Notes: generated by a model not told the origin, from the sequence alone. 12,198 bases of DNA from CAYIYO01 sp964367715 (GCA_964367715.1 CAYIYO010000054.1:1-12198), one strand, 5' to 3'. Numbered from the stretch's first letter, positions 1 to 6,418 are shown. Program-made: numbers and translations.

Positions 1-154
1 AGGCCTCCACTCCGCTGCGCTGCGTTCCGACCTTCGCTGTAAGATGCCGGCTCTTCGAGCCTGATGCCAATCATTACTTACTTTGGACTCCCAAAAATGC
101 CAAAATCCAGTATCATGGGGGCGATAAAAACCTTATCAAAGGCGCCGTGATAGT

Positions 155-318
155 TATACCGTTCGTGGTTCAAAATTTGATTTTTGGGCCACGTGAAAGC
201 TCCCGCGGTTGGCACATCGTAAGTGGGTCAATATTAACAATATGAACCCACTTACGATGTGCCAATCGCGGGGCTTTGACGCAGCCGAAAAACCAAATTT
301 TGAATCACGAGCGGTATA
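155..318. repeat. Long imperfect palindrome, possible MITE-like element
   Basis: The two halves are reverse complements. The inner arms 209-228 and 246-265 match perfectly over 20 bp and are followed inward by a second perfect 5-bp stem (231-235 with 239-243) around a 3-base loop. The outer arms, 155-208 and 266-318, match at roughly 83 percent by hand alignment with one single-base indel. The ends read TATACCG and CGGTATA, and the element sits in non-coding DNA. A self-complementary unit of this size with no gene inside fits a miniature inverted-repeat element; the TA at both ends would suit IS630/mariner-type insertion, which is inference. A large transcribed hairpin is the alternative. The perfect centre with a decayed outer part is unusual, since drift alone should not spare the middle. 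Confidence 0.7.
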
Positions 319-333
319 TACGCAACTTGCGCT

Positions 334-357
334 ATTTATTTATTTATTTATTTATTT
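334..357 (+). repeat. (ATTT)6 tetranucleotide microsatellite
   Basis: Six uninterrupted ATTT units lie 28 bp upstream of the start codon at 386. A tract of this kind can gain or lose units by slipped-strand pairing. It would fall between a possible -35 (TTGCGC, 327-332) and the start region of the downstream gene, so copy number could alter promoter spacing. The repeat is seen directly; the effect on expression is inference. Confidence 0.75.
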
Positions 358-385
358 TAAATGCTTTTCGAATAAGAGGAAGTAA

Positions 386-886
386 ATGTCATTAACGCGT
401 CGACACCTAAGTATACTGTTCTTTGTGACCCTTGCACTTACGCTTTTTATGCCGGTCTTAGTCCCCACGCTAAATCTTCTCTATTTTGCCCCATTTTTAA
501 TTGTCAGCTACTATCAAAGAACTTTGCTTGCCAGTCTTTGGTATGCGTTAGGGTGCGGATTGATTATGGATCTATTGAGCGCTGAAACGCGCATTGGATT
601 TTTTGCATTGTCTTTTTGCTTAGCAACACTGGTACTTTACCGACAGCAACAGTACTTCTTCGCAGATAATGCATCGACATTACCACTGATGACACTTTTC
701 TTTGCTATTGTATCGACAGCGATTCATGCCACTCTTGCGTATGCACTCGCCAATGCCTCATTCTTTTCGATAGGCTGGGCAATCACCGATTTAGCACTAA
801 TGCCAATCGCTGACGCCCTTTATGCCTTAGGATTTTTTGTTCTTTTACCTGGACTAGTCCGTAAAATTAGCTGGAAGCTAACCTAA
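386..886 (+). CDS. Small polytopic membrane protein, MreD-like
   Basis: A 166-residue hydrophobic protein with about five predicted membrane helices (roughly residues 8-27, 30-45, 48-63, 68-85, 98-122 and a last one near 140-156). The stretch around residues 55-86, with GLIMDLLS followed by a Gly-Phe-Phe-Ala helix and a basic end, resembles the G-x3-D-x-L-x-x-G helix pair of MreD, the membrane partner of MreB and MreC in lateral cell-wall synthesis. Length (MreD is usually 160-170 residues) and topology agree. No mreB, mreC or rodA is in the window, so the context neither supports nor opposes this. The ATG at 386 has a good Shine-Dalgarno (AAGAGGA, 374-380). Another small membrane protein of unknown family is the alternative. 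The gene ends 6 bp from the convergent gene, with no room for a normal terminator. Confidence 0.5.
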   Translation: MSLTRRHLSILFFVTLALTLFMPVLVPTLNLLYFAPFLIVSYYQRTLLASLWYALGCGLIMDLLSAETRIGFFALSFCLATLVLYRQQQYFFADNASTLPLMTLFFAIVSTAIHATLAYALANASFFSIGWAITDLALMPIADALYALGFFVLLPGLVRKISWKLT

Positions 887-892
887 GTTAAC

Positions 893-1531
893 TTAACGAT
901 CTTCGTATTGATTTATTAATTTTTGCATTTTACTTATTAATTCCTGTACATCTACATCTGAATTTCCTTCTTGTTCGTGATGTTTTAAAAGCGCTTTGAG
1001 TTCTTCTTTTTGCTTGATTAAAAGATCCCTTAATTCGGTACCGAACGAGCCGGAAATTTCTTCATTTTCAATATTATCCACTTGATTGTCGTTTTCATCG
1101 TTATCAACTTGCTCGGAACATGACGATGAAGTTGAAGAAGAGGGTGTATTGGTCGTAGATTGGATTGTTGTTGTTGTGCTTTGTAAGTGATTGATCAAAT
1201 AACGTAGATTTCTTGAAAAAGGAGTTTGGTCATACTCGCAAATTTCTCCTAAAATACGCCCTGCAATAGGAGAAAATTTTCTTTCCGAAGTAATTAAAAT
1301 TGCTAGGTAGCTTATTTTTTCAAGTTTAACAACCTGCGTTCCACTTCCGTTTCTTATTTGGGTTACAGCTGCTTTAAAAGTTTTAGATAAGGTTTGAATT
1401 GTATCAGAGCTTATCTCCTCTTTTTCTAGACGGAAAATTTTTTTTCTATTGGCTGAATAAACATTATTTATAAATTTACCCGCTTCTATTTTAAAATTTT
1501 TAATGTCAGCAACATTATTTAACTCAATCAT
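893..1531 (-). CDS. Unknown protein with Ser/Thr-rich linker
   Basis: I do not recognise this 212-residue protein. No signal peptide or membrane segment is visible. Residues 1-115 look like a compact mixed domain rich in Lys, Ile and Arg. Residues 117-137 are almost only Ser, Thr, Gln, Asn and Pro. They are followed by an acidic Asp/Glu/Asn stretch (about 138-158) and a charged carboxy-terminal helix with coiled-coil character (about 168-210, rich in Glu, Lys, Leu and Gln). The ATG at 1531 has a clear ribosome site (AAGGTG, about 5 bases upstream) and its own promoter at 1573-1601. The AT-rich codon use, a low-complexity linker between two folded parts and the accessory setting would suit a secreted effector, but nothing proves secretion. 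Confidence 0.7.
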   Translation of the reverse strand: MIELNNVADIKNFKIEAGKFINNVYSANRKKIFRLEKEEISSDTIQTLSKTFKAAVTQIRNGSGTQVVKLEKISYLAILITSERKFSPIAGRILGEICEYDQTPFSRNLRYLINHLQSTTTTIQSTTNTPSSSTSSSCSEQVDNDENDNQVDNIENEEISGSFGTELRDLLIKQKEELKALLKHHEQEGNSDVDVQELISKMQKLINQYEDR

Positions 1532-1572
1532 CTCAACACCTTTTTTAAATATTTAAATAAAACTATTAAATT

Positions 1573-1601
1573 AATATACAAAGAACGATAATTTATTTCA
1601 A
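1573..1601 (-). promoter_or_regulatory. Sigma-70-type promoter of the 212-residue gene
   Basis: Read on the minus strand: -35 TTGAAA (1601-1596), a 17-base spacer, and -10 TATATT (1578-1573). Transcription would start near 1566 and leave a leader of about 35 bases with a proper Shine-Dalgarno before the ATG at 1531. The T-rich A8C repeat lies immediately upstream of the -35, where an UP element would sit. Confidence 0.55.
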
Positions 1602-1604
1602 GAG

Positions 1605-1639
1605 AAAAACAAAAAAAACAAAAAAAACAAAAAAAACAA
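1605..1639. repeat. A8C nonamer tandem repeat
   Basis: On the plus strand the tract reads A5C followed by three exact A8C units and AA; on the minus strand it is a run of T8G. It contains three 8-base homopolymers inside a 9-bp tandem unit, so it can slip at two levels. It ends 4 bases upstream of the -35 box of the leftward gene and lies downstream of the stop of the preceding leftward gene. An AT-only dyad (TAATTA arms, 1643-1648 and 1661-1666) precedes it in the direction of transcription, so the T8 runs might also act as a poor terminator tail. Confidence 0.75.
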
Positions 1640-1676
1640 TATTAATTATTTAATTAAATGTAATTATATTTTTTTT

Positions 1677-2870
1677 TTAACCACGTGGTGTTGCTAAGTC
1701 TCGTTTTTGAATGAAAGGCTTGTACATGTTATCAAGAGCGAAGAAAGGGATAAGATCTCCATCACTCCCCCCAATGAATTCTAAGTATTGTGCTTCAGTA
1801 TAATTAATTCCATAGGTTATATTTAAAATTGTATTTAAAATTTCAACAACCCTCCAGTTATTAATTATTTTATTAATAAAAAGATTCCGTTCAAGAGGCG
1901 AAAAAAAGCGGTGCTGTTCAAAAAATCTTTTAAACCTTTTTTTATGAAAAAAAGAGTATGATTTTCTTAATTGGGTTTGATCAGAGAATTTAATTATTTT
2001 ATTTGCTAAACGTTCGTAATTTTTTAAAGGTAAAGAGTTGGTTTTTACTAATTTTGCAGCACGGCGCTTACCAGGATCTCTTTTTTTAGGATTTTCTAAT
2101 GGAGTAGGATCAAAAAGACTGGGTAATGGAGAATAGGGAACAAGATCCCCTTCACTTCCTCCTATGAACTCTAAGTATTGTTTTTTTTCAGAATTTTCTA
2201 ATGGGGGGGGAACAAAAAGACCGGGTAATGCAAAATAAGGAACAAGATCCCCTTCACTTCCTCCTATGAACTCTAAGTATTGTCTTGTGTAATAACCCCG
2301 CCTGCCTTGCATATAAACTTGATACTCTTCCGTTAAAACCAAGTCTAAAACATGGGTTACGTTTAAGGAGATATAAACTCCATCTTTTTTTTCACCAAGA
2401 AGTGCAAAGTTTATAAGCTTGTTAATAAAAAAATTTCGCTGGATTGGGGTCAAGGAAGTGTGTTGGCGAAACATTTCTTGGAGACGCCTTCGTTGGACTC
2501 GACCGAACCAAGAGGATTCTGTAGGGAATGCCTGGAAATCTATTACAAAAAATTTTGATTTTATGTCGGGTGAGTTGCAATAGTCTATTATTTCTTTTGC
2601 TAAGAGTTCAGCTTCTGGACTGATGCAATAGTCCTTTTTAGAAGTTAAATCTTCTTTAATTTCTATTGGCACGCTTTTAAGGACTGTAATCGAATCAAAT
2701 TCTTGTTTGACTTTGGAAAGCTTTTGAAAGGCACACCTTCTTACTTCCTTAATCCGCTCAGATTCTTCTTTTTCCGTTTTTCTAGGAGTTTCGTCAAAAC
2801 ATCCTATCGTGCAATAGTAAGTGGTTTTTAAAAGAATATTTGAAGCTATGTTATGTGAAGACAGCGCCAA
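1677..2870 (-). CDS. Unknown protein built of two repeated modules
   Basis: I do not recognise this 397-residue protein. It contains two copies of one module. Copy A runs from about residue 89 to 222 and copy B from about 290 to 384. Both have an (L)AxxII helix, then a basic Arg/Lys-Phe stretch with F-x-QH, then P-x-x-RN-x-FINK-x-IN, and finally QYLEFIGGS-(E/D)-GDL-(V/I)-P. Between them the last block is repeated as an exact 34-residue tandem (Q197-K230 and Q231-R264). No signal peptide or membrane helix is evident. The only possible start after the in-frame stop is a TTG at 2870, which overlaps the last 20 bp of the symporter gene and has no good Shine-Dalgarno. Either translation is coupled to the symporter, or the original 5' end is lost. 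The next in-frame candidate is a GTG near residue 67. AT-rich base use sets it apart from the symporter. Confidence 0.65.
   Translation of the reverse strand: MALSSHNIASNILLKTTYYCTIGCFDETPRKTEKEESERIKEVRRCAFQKLSKVKQEFDSITVLKSVPIEIKEDLTSKKDYCISPEAELLAKEIIDYCNSPDIKSKFFVIDFQAFPTESSWFGRVQRRRLQEMFRQHTSLTPIQRNFFINKLINFALLGEKKDGVYISLNVTHVLDLVLTEEYQVYMQGRRGYYTRQYLEFIGGSEGDLVPYFALPGLFVPPPLENSEKKQYLEFIGGSEGDLVPYSPLPSLFDPTPLENPKKRDPGKRRAAKLVKTNSLPLKNYERLANKIIKFSDQTQLRKSYSFFHKKRFKRFFEQHRFFSPLERNLFINKIINNWRVVEILNTILNITYGINYTEAQYLEFIGGSDGDLIPFFALDNMYKPFIQKRDLATPRG
2079..2282 (-). repeat. 102-bp tandem duplication inside a coding region
   Basis: Two adjacent 102-bp units (2282-2181 and 2180-2079), each encoding 34 residues. 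They are identical at DNA level over the QYLEFIGGSEGDLVPY part and diverged in the Pro-rich tail (PLEN followed by basic residues). A third, more diverged copy of the same block ends copy B of the protein (about 1746-1793). Because the unit is a multiple of three, copy number can change without breaking the frame. Confidence 0.85.
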
Positions 2871-4062
2871 CTTCTTGATCCGTTTCTTTTTGAACTAACA
2901 ACGTCACACACGTATCGGACCATACATTAATGGCCGTCTCCAGCATATCGATTAGTGAATAAAAAGGAAGAATAATTCCTAAGATGTTTAGAGGAACGCC
3001 CATTGCAGCAAGAAAGGCACTAGAAAGGAAGTAGCATCCCATGGGAACTCCCGCGTTTCCTACGGCAGCAATTGTTGCGAGAAAAATCCACAAGAGGAGC
3101 TCAACGGGAGTATAGACCATTCCATGGCTCATGGAAACAAAAAGGACGGTCGTCAGAATAAATGCAGCGCATCCATTCATATTAATTGTTGTGCAAAGAG
3201 GGAGTGTAAAGCCAGCAACTTTTTTGGAAACGTTGAGACGTTCTTCTACGCAACGCATTGCCATTGGCAAGGCAGCGTTTGACGATTTACTGAAGAAGGC
3301 GACAGAGAGTGCTGGAAGTGCGCCGCGAAATGCTTTTATAGGGGAAATTCCTTTGCTCTTTAAAAGGAGCGGCAGAACAACGACTCCTTGAAAAAGGTTG
3401 GCTCCGACAACAACCGCTAAATACAGCGCAATATTTTTAAATTCTAAGCCTTCGTTTAGGTCGCGGATAAAAAGTGTGATAAAGGCCCATATTGCTAGCG
3501 GCATCAGCTTAATGATCCAGATGGTGACTTTCATTACCGCCGCATAGAGACTTTTAAAAAATTGGTGCAGCGTGTGCCGATTTTCATCGGGAAGGGTTAA
3601 GACGGCTAAACTAAGGAGCATGGAAAGGATGAGGACGCTGATGACATTATGTTCGATAAAAGGCTGAAGAAAATTAGAAGGTACCGCGTTTAACAGGTAG
3701 TGAAAATAGCTATGGCTATTCGGATCGATGACCATTTCCGCAGTAGGGATACTTCCTTGAGTAGGGTTTATTATGAGAAAGAGGCCTAATGCAACAGAAG
3801 CGGCGAGCAAGGTAGTCATTAGCGTGTATTTAACGACACGGCCCCCCATGCTTTTTAGTTCATGAATGCTTTCCATGCTCGAAGCGGTAGAAACAATTGA
3901 AAGGAAGATGATGGGCAAGCTGACAAGGTTTAAAAGGCGGATAAAAAGGTCAGAAATAACGTCTGCAACACTGTAAACGATTGGATTGGGAAAGAAAAAG
4001 CTCAAGGCTCCGAAAAAGACTGCCAAAGCTAATAAAATGTTCGTATTGAGTATTTTTTTCAC
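2851..4062 (-). CDS. DAACS-family dicarboxylate/amino acid:cation symporter
   Basis: A 403-residue inner-membrane transporter of the dicarboxylate/amino acid:cation symporter family (GltP/GltT/SstT type). It imports an amino acid or dicarboxylate with Na+ or H+ by an elevator mechanism. Family signatures are present in order: Ser-rich re-entrant loop FFSKSSNAALP (256-266), NMNG in helix 7 (294-297), GVPMG in the second re-entrant loop (338-342), and D372, T376, N379 and D383 in helix 8. Aligning helix 8 to GltPh, the Arg that holds acidic side chains (R397) is Glu375 here, and the cation-site Asp of NMDG (D312) is Asn296. A plain glutamate/aspartate transporter is therefore unlikely, and a neutral or basic substrate is more plausible. 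The start is GTG at 4062, preceded by AAAGG. The consensus promoter lies just upstream. Confidence 0.9.
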   Translation of the reverse strand: MKKILNTNILLALAVFFGALSFFFPNPIVYSVADVISDLFIRLLNLVSLPIIFLSIVSTASSMESIHELKSMGGRVVKYTLMTTLLAASVALGLFLIINPTQGSIPTAEMVIDPNSHSYFHYLLNAVPSNFLQPFIEHNVISVLILSMLLSLAVLTLPDENRHTLHQFFKSLYAAVMKVTIWIIKLMPLAIWAFITLFIRDLNEGLEFKNIALYLAVVVGANLFQGVVVLPLLLKSKGISPIKAFRGALPALSVAFFSKSSNAALPMAMRCVEERLNVSKKVAGFTLPLCTTINMNGCAAFILTTVLFVSMSHGMVYTPVELLLWIFLATIAAVGNAGVPMGCYFLSSAFLAAMGVPLNILGIILPFYSLIDMLETAINVWSDTCVTLLVQKETDQEVGAVFT

Positions 4063-4094
4063 AAGAACCTTTAAAATTAGTGATTTAAATAATA

Positions 4095-4123
4095 ATTATA
4101 CTGTAACTACAGATAGTTGTCAA
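4095..4123 (-). promoter_or_regulatory. Consensus promoter of the symporter gene
   Basis: On the minus strand TTGACA (4123-4118), a 17-base spacer and TATAAT (4100-4095) match the sigma-70 consensus at every position. The -35 starts only about 20 bases after the stop codon of the upstream gene. The spacer contains a perfect dyad, CTGTA-AC-TACAG (4101-4112), in the position of a repressor operator. A strong unregulated promoter would be costly for a transporter, so repression through this dyad is plausible but unproven. The leader is about 25 bases. Confidence 0.8.
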
Positions 4124-4142
4124 GAAGCATTGTTTTAGCCAA

Positions 4143-4871
4143 TTATAGAGGATTTGAATTAAAAATAAAGGATCCAATCCGAAGAAGGGTGGCTCCTTCT
4201 TCGATGGCAATGCGGTAATCATTAGACATTCCCATAGAAAGGTGTGACATGGGAGCATTTTGACAATTTTTTTCTTTAATATTGGCGTTTAATTCGGATA
4301 AACGGCGGAAACATCGTCTGATAACGTTTTCATTTTCTGTATAGGGCGCCATCGTCATTAATCCGTCAATAATGAGGTTCGGTAGCTCCGAAATTTCGTT
4401 AAATGCATTCATCAACGATATCTCATCAAAGCCATGCTTTGTCGTTTCACCAGAGGTATTGACTTCGATTAAAATCGATGTTGTAAAGCCGGCTTTACAG
4501 CTTGATTGTGAGATTTTTTGCGCCAATTCGATCGAGTCCACGGAATGTATCAGCACGAACTTTCCGATCGCTTTGTTCACCTTATTTTTTTGTAGCGGAC
4601 CGATCAGATGCCAATCGATGCCGTTAGGGGCTTGATCGATTTTTTCTAACGCTTCTTGAATGCGGTTTTCACCAAAATTGAAGCACCCTATTTCATATAA
4701 AGGAAGGACCTCTTCCCAGGGATGTGTTTTTGAGACCGCGATGCAGGTGATGTCGTCGGGGTTGCGACCGCATGCGAGAGCGATGGCGCGAATCTCTTCC
4801 AGTAGATGTTGGTAATTATTAGCGGACTGGGCGTTCATATTTGAGGGCTTTTGGACGGTCGAGGATTTCAT
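4143..4871 (-). CDS. yggS: YggS/PLPBP-family pyridoxal phosphate-binding protein
   Basis: Cytosolic PLP-binding protein of the YggS/PROSC family, a fold-type III barrel with no known enzyme activity that handles PLP and affects amino acid and keto acid balance. Signatures: AVSKTHP with the Schiff-base Lys, FGENRIQE, WHLIGPLQKNK, IEVNTSGE, GLMTMAP, and the phosphate-binding LSMGMSNDY with LRIGSFIF at the end. The first ATG gives 242 residues and overlaps the upstream gene by 53 bp. The second ATG (4838, residue 12) gives 231 residues and places the catalytic Lys at position 37, matching Lys36 of E. coli YggS, so I prefer it. Neither start has a strong ribosome site, which suggests translational coupling to the preceding gene. 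It is the last gene of the floA operon. Confidence 0.93.
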   Translation of the reverse strand: MKSSTVQKPSNMNAQSANNYQHLLEEIRAIALACGRNPDDITCIAVSKTHPWEEVLPLYEIGCFNFGENRIQEALEKIDQAPNGIDWHLIGPLQKNKVNKAIGKFVLIHSVDSIELAQKISQSSCKAGFTTSILIEVNTSGETTKHGFDEISLMNAFNEISELPNLIIDGLMTMAPYTENENVIRRCFRRLSELNANIKEKNCQNAPMSHLSMGMSNDYRIAIEEGATLLRIGSFIFNSNPL

Positions 4872-5388
4872 GAAGAATGACCATTTCCTTCATTGAAGGA
4901 ATGGATTTTAGGACTTTGGATCCGGTGGAGATGTCGGAGACGACACGTATTTCGTAGGCGTCATTAATCTGCATATCTTGACTAAAAACATCTTTAAAGG
5001 CCTTTTTCTCTTCTTTTTCGAAAGTAGAAACAAGTTGCCGCTCCTCAATGCCGCTTTTCAAATGGTAGGCGGCGATTGAAGGTTCCTTAGCTTTTATTGG
5101 CGGCACATAAGAAGGCGACGCCTTCATCTGTGCTATTTTACGTGGAGGAGGAGTGTATATTTCTTCGTCTTGGTCTTCTTCGTTATCCTGAACATAATAG
5201 GCGTCTTCTTCGTCTTCGATATGCATTTGACGGAGAACTTTTTTCAGTTCTTGGCGTTTTTGCTCCTGTTCCCTTTCGTAAGCTTCGGGGTCACGCCGAC
5301 GACGACGCTCCTCGATGGAGCGACTGATGGCAATGATCCCCAAAGCAACAAGGGAGACAACAAAACCGATGAGTTCGATCAGGTTCAT
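4819..5388 (-). CDS. One-helix acidic membrane protein of floA operon
   Basis: An unrecognised 189-residue protein with one amino-terminal membrane helix (about residues 4-22), a strongly basic Arg/Glu-rich juxtamembrane segment (23-52) that looks helical, an acidic stretch (about 58-76, mostly Glu, Asp and Tyr), a Pro-rich linker, and a more ordered carboxy-terminal part ending in a hydrophobic helix (MVILHEILDRP, 168-178). The Arg-rich RRRRR block after the helix predicts a cytoplasmic body by the positive-inside rule. Its ATG overlaps the floA stop in an ATGA, so it is translated together with floA, and it overlaps yggS downstream. A role as a FloA-associated scaffold or adaptor is inferred from position only. 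Confidence 0.8.
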   Translation of the reverse strand: MNLIELIGFVVSLVALGIIAISRSIEERRRRRDPEAYEREQEQKRQELKKVLRQMHIEDEEDAYYVQDNEEDQDEEIYTPPPRKIAQMKASPSYVPPIKAKEPSIAAYHLKSGIEERQLVSTFEKEEKKAFKDVFSQDMQINDAYEIRVVSDISTGSKVLKSIPSMKEMVILHEILDRPKALKYERPVR

Positions 5389-6395
5389 GTTCCAATGCCT
5401 TTATCTGTATCGGATTTTGCGATTGAATCCCGCATTTTTGTGTCAGAGCGTACATTTTCCATGCGGTACCAGTCCATCACGCCAAGGTTTCCGCTTTCAA
5501 AGGCTTTTGCGATTGCCATCGGAATAGCCGCTTGCGCTTGAATGAGGAAGGCTTCCATCTCTTTGACATGTGCACGATTTTCTTGTTCCAGGGCAACTGC
5601 CATTGTACGACGCTTTTCTGCTTCTGCCTGTGCGATGCGCTTATCGGATTCTGCTTTATCTGCGCGCAGTTTCGCTCCGACGTTTTCACCCAGGACCATC
5701 TCTACAATGTCGATAGAGAGGATCATGTACGCCGTGGAGGAGTCTAGTCCTTTATCTAGGACAAGACGCGAAATACGCTGTGGCGCTTCGAGAATTTGAA
5801 GGTGCGTGTCGGATCCACCGATAGCACTCACAATCCCCTCCCCTACACGGGCGATGATTGTCTCTTCTGTAGCTCCACCGACTAACTGTGCGATATTGGT
5901 ACGGACCGTGACCCGCGCACGTACCAAGATTTGGATCCCGTCTTTGGCAACGCCTGTGATGTAGCTGCCGTGGCTAGGACAATCGATGACTTTTGGAAGG
6001 ACAGAGGTGCGAATCGCTTCGCGCAGATCTCGTCCTGCCAGATCGATCGCTGTGGCACGCCTCCAATCGAGTGGAATATTCGCCTTGTCTGCAGCGATCA
6101 TTGCATCCACCACTTCTTTTACATGGCCGCCGGCAAGAAAGTGTGTTTCTAAGTCTTCGACAGAGATTTCTTTTAGCCCGGCTTTGTACGAGTTGATGCG
6201 GGAGCTGACAATGACGCGGGGCGGAATTTTTCTTAGACTCATTCCGATGATGTTAAAGAGAGAAATTGGTGTTCCGGACACAAATGCCTGAAACCATAAG
6301 CTGATAAATTTTCCTAAGATACTTAAAATAATCACTGCAATGATCGCCAAAGCAATGAATAAAAAGTAAAACTGTAATCCTGTGTCCGCTACCAT
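5385..6395 (-). CDS. floA: Flotillin-like protein FloA
   Basis: A 336-residue member of the FloA (YqfA) family, SPFH-type proteins that oligomerise at the cytoplasmic membrane and organise microdomains where membrane-bound complexes collect. The amino-terminal hydrophobic hairpin spans about residues 8-45. The family-specific core follows: GMSLRKIPP, then HFLAGGHVKEVVDAMIAA, NIPLDWRRATAIDLAGRDL and PKVIDCP. A long helical Ala/Glu/Lys-rich coiled coil spans about 242-300, and the conserved end GNLGVMDWYRM-x-N with KMRDSI is intact. Length is as expected (about 330). The ATG at 6395 has AAAGGA upstream. The two NfeD genes just before it are the usual partners of floA in other bacteria, which supports the call. 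The 3' end overlaps the next gene by 4 bp. Confidence 0.95.
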   Translation of the reverse strand: MVADTGLQFYFLFIALAIIAVIILSILGKFISLWFQAFVSGTPISLFNIIGMSLRKIPPRVIVSSRINSYKAGLKEISVEDLETHFLAGGHVKEVVDAMIAADKANIPLDWRRATAIDLAGRDLREAIRTSVLPKVIDCPSHGSYITGVAKDGIQILVRARVTVRTNIAQLVGGATEETIIARVGEGIVSAIGGSDTHLQILEAPQRISRLVLDKGLDSSTAYMILSIDIVEMVLGENVGAKLRADKAESDKRIAQAEAEKRRTMAVALEQENRAHVKEMEAFLIQAQAAIPMAIAKAFESGNLGVMDWYRMENVRSDTKMRDSIAKSDTDKGIGT

Positions 6396-6418
6396 AATTT
6401 TCCTTTAAGTAATCTGTC

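Larger units (their letters stand above)
1..385. other. Gene-poor left end, 385 bp
   Basis: No complete gene is visible. The first 60 bases are GC-rich compared with the AT-rich DNA that follows and contain a small perfect hairpin (ggctc-ttc-gagcc, 49-61). On the minus strand an ATG at 74-72 opens a frame of 24 codons that runs off the left edge, but it has no convincing ribosome binding site. On the plus strand one frame stays open from the left edge to about 244 without a start. Neither can be called a gene from what is shown. The stretch also holds the long palindrome at 155-318, the odd dyad CGCAA-C-TTGCG at 321-331 and the tetranucleotide repeat at 334-357, entered separately. Confidence 0.6.

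Noticed and set aside
2..244. Plus-strand open frame from the left edge to about 244
   Set aside because: It has no start in view, runs through the palindrome, and its translation shows no recognisable domain.
3131..3391. Plus-strand open frame within the symporter gene
   Set aside because: It is antisense to conserved symporter motifs; composition only.
5170..5541. Plus-strand open frame across the floA/unknown junction
   Set aside because: It is antisense to two well-supported coupled genes and has no ribosome site or recognisable domain.
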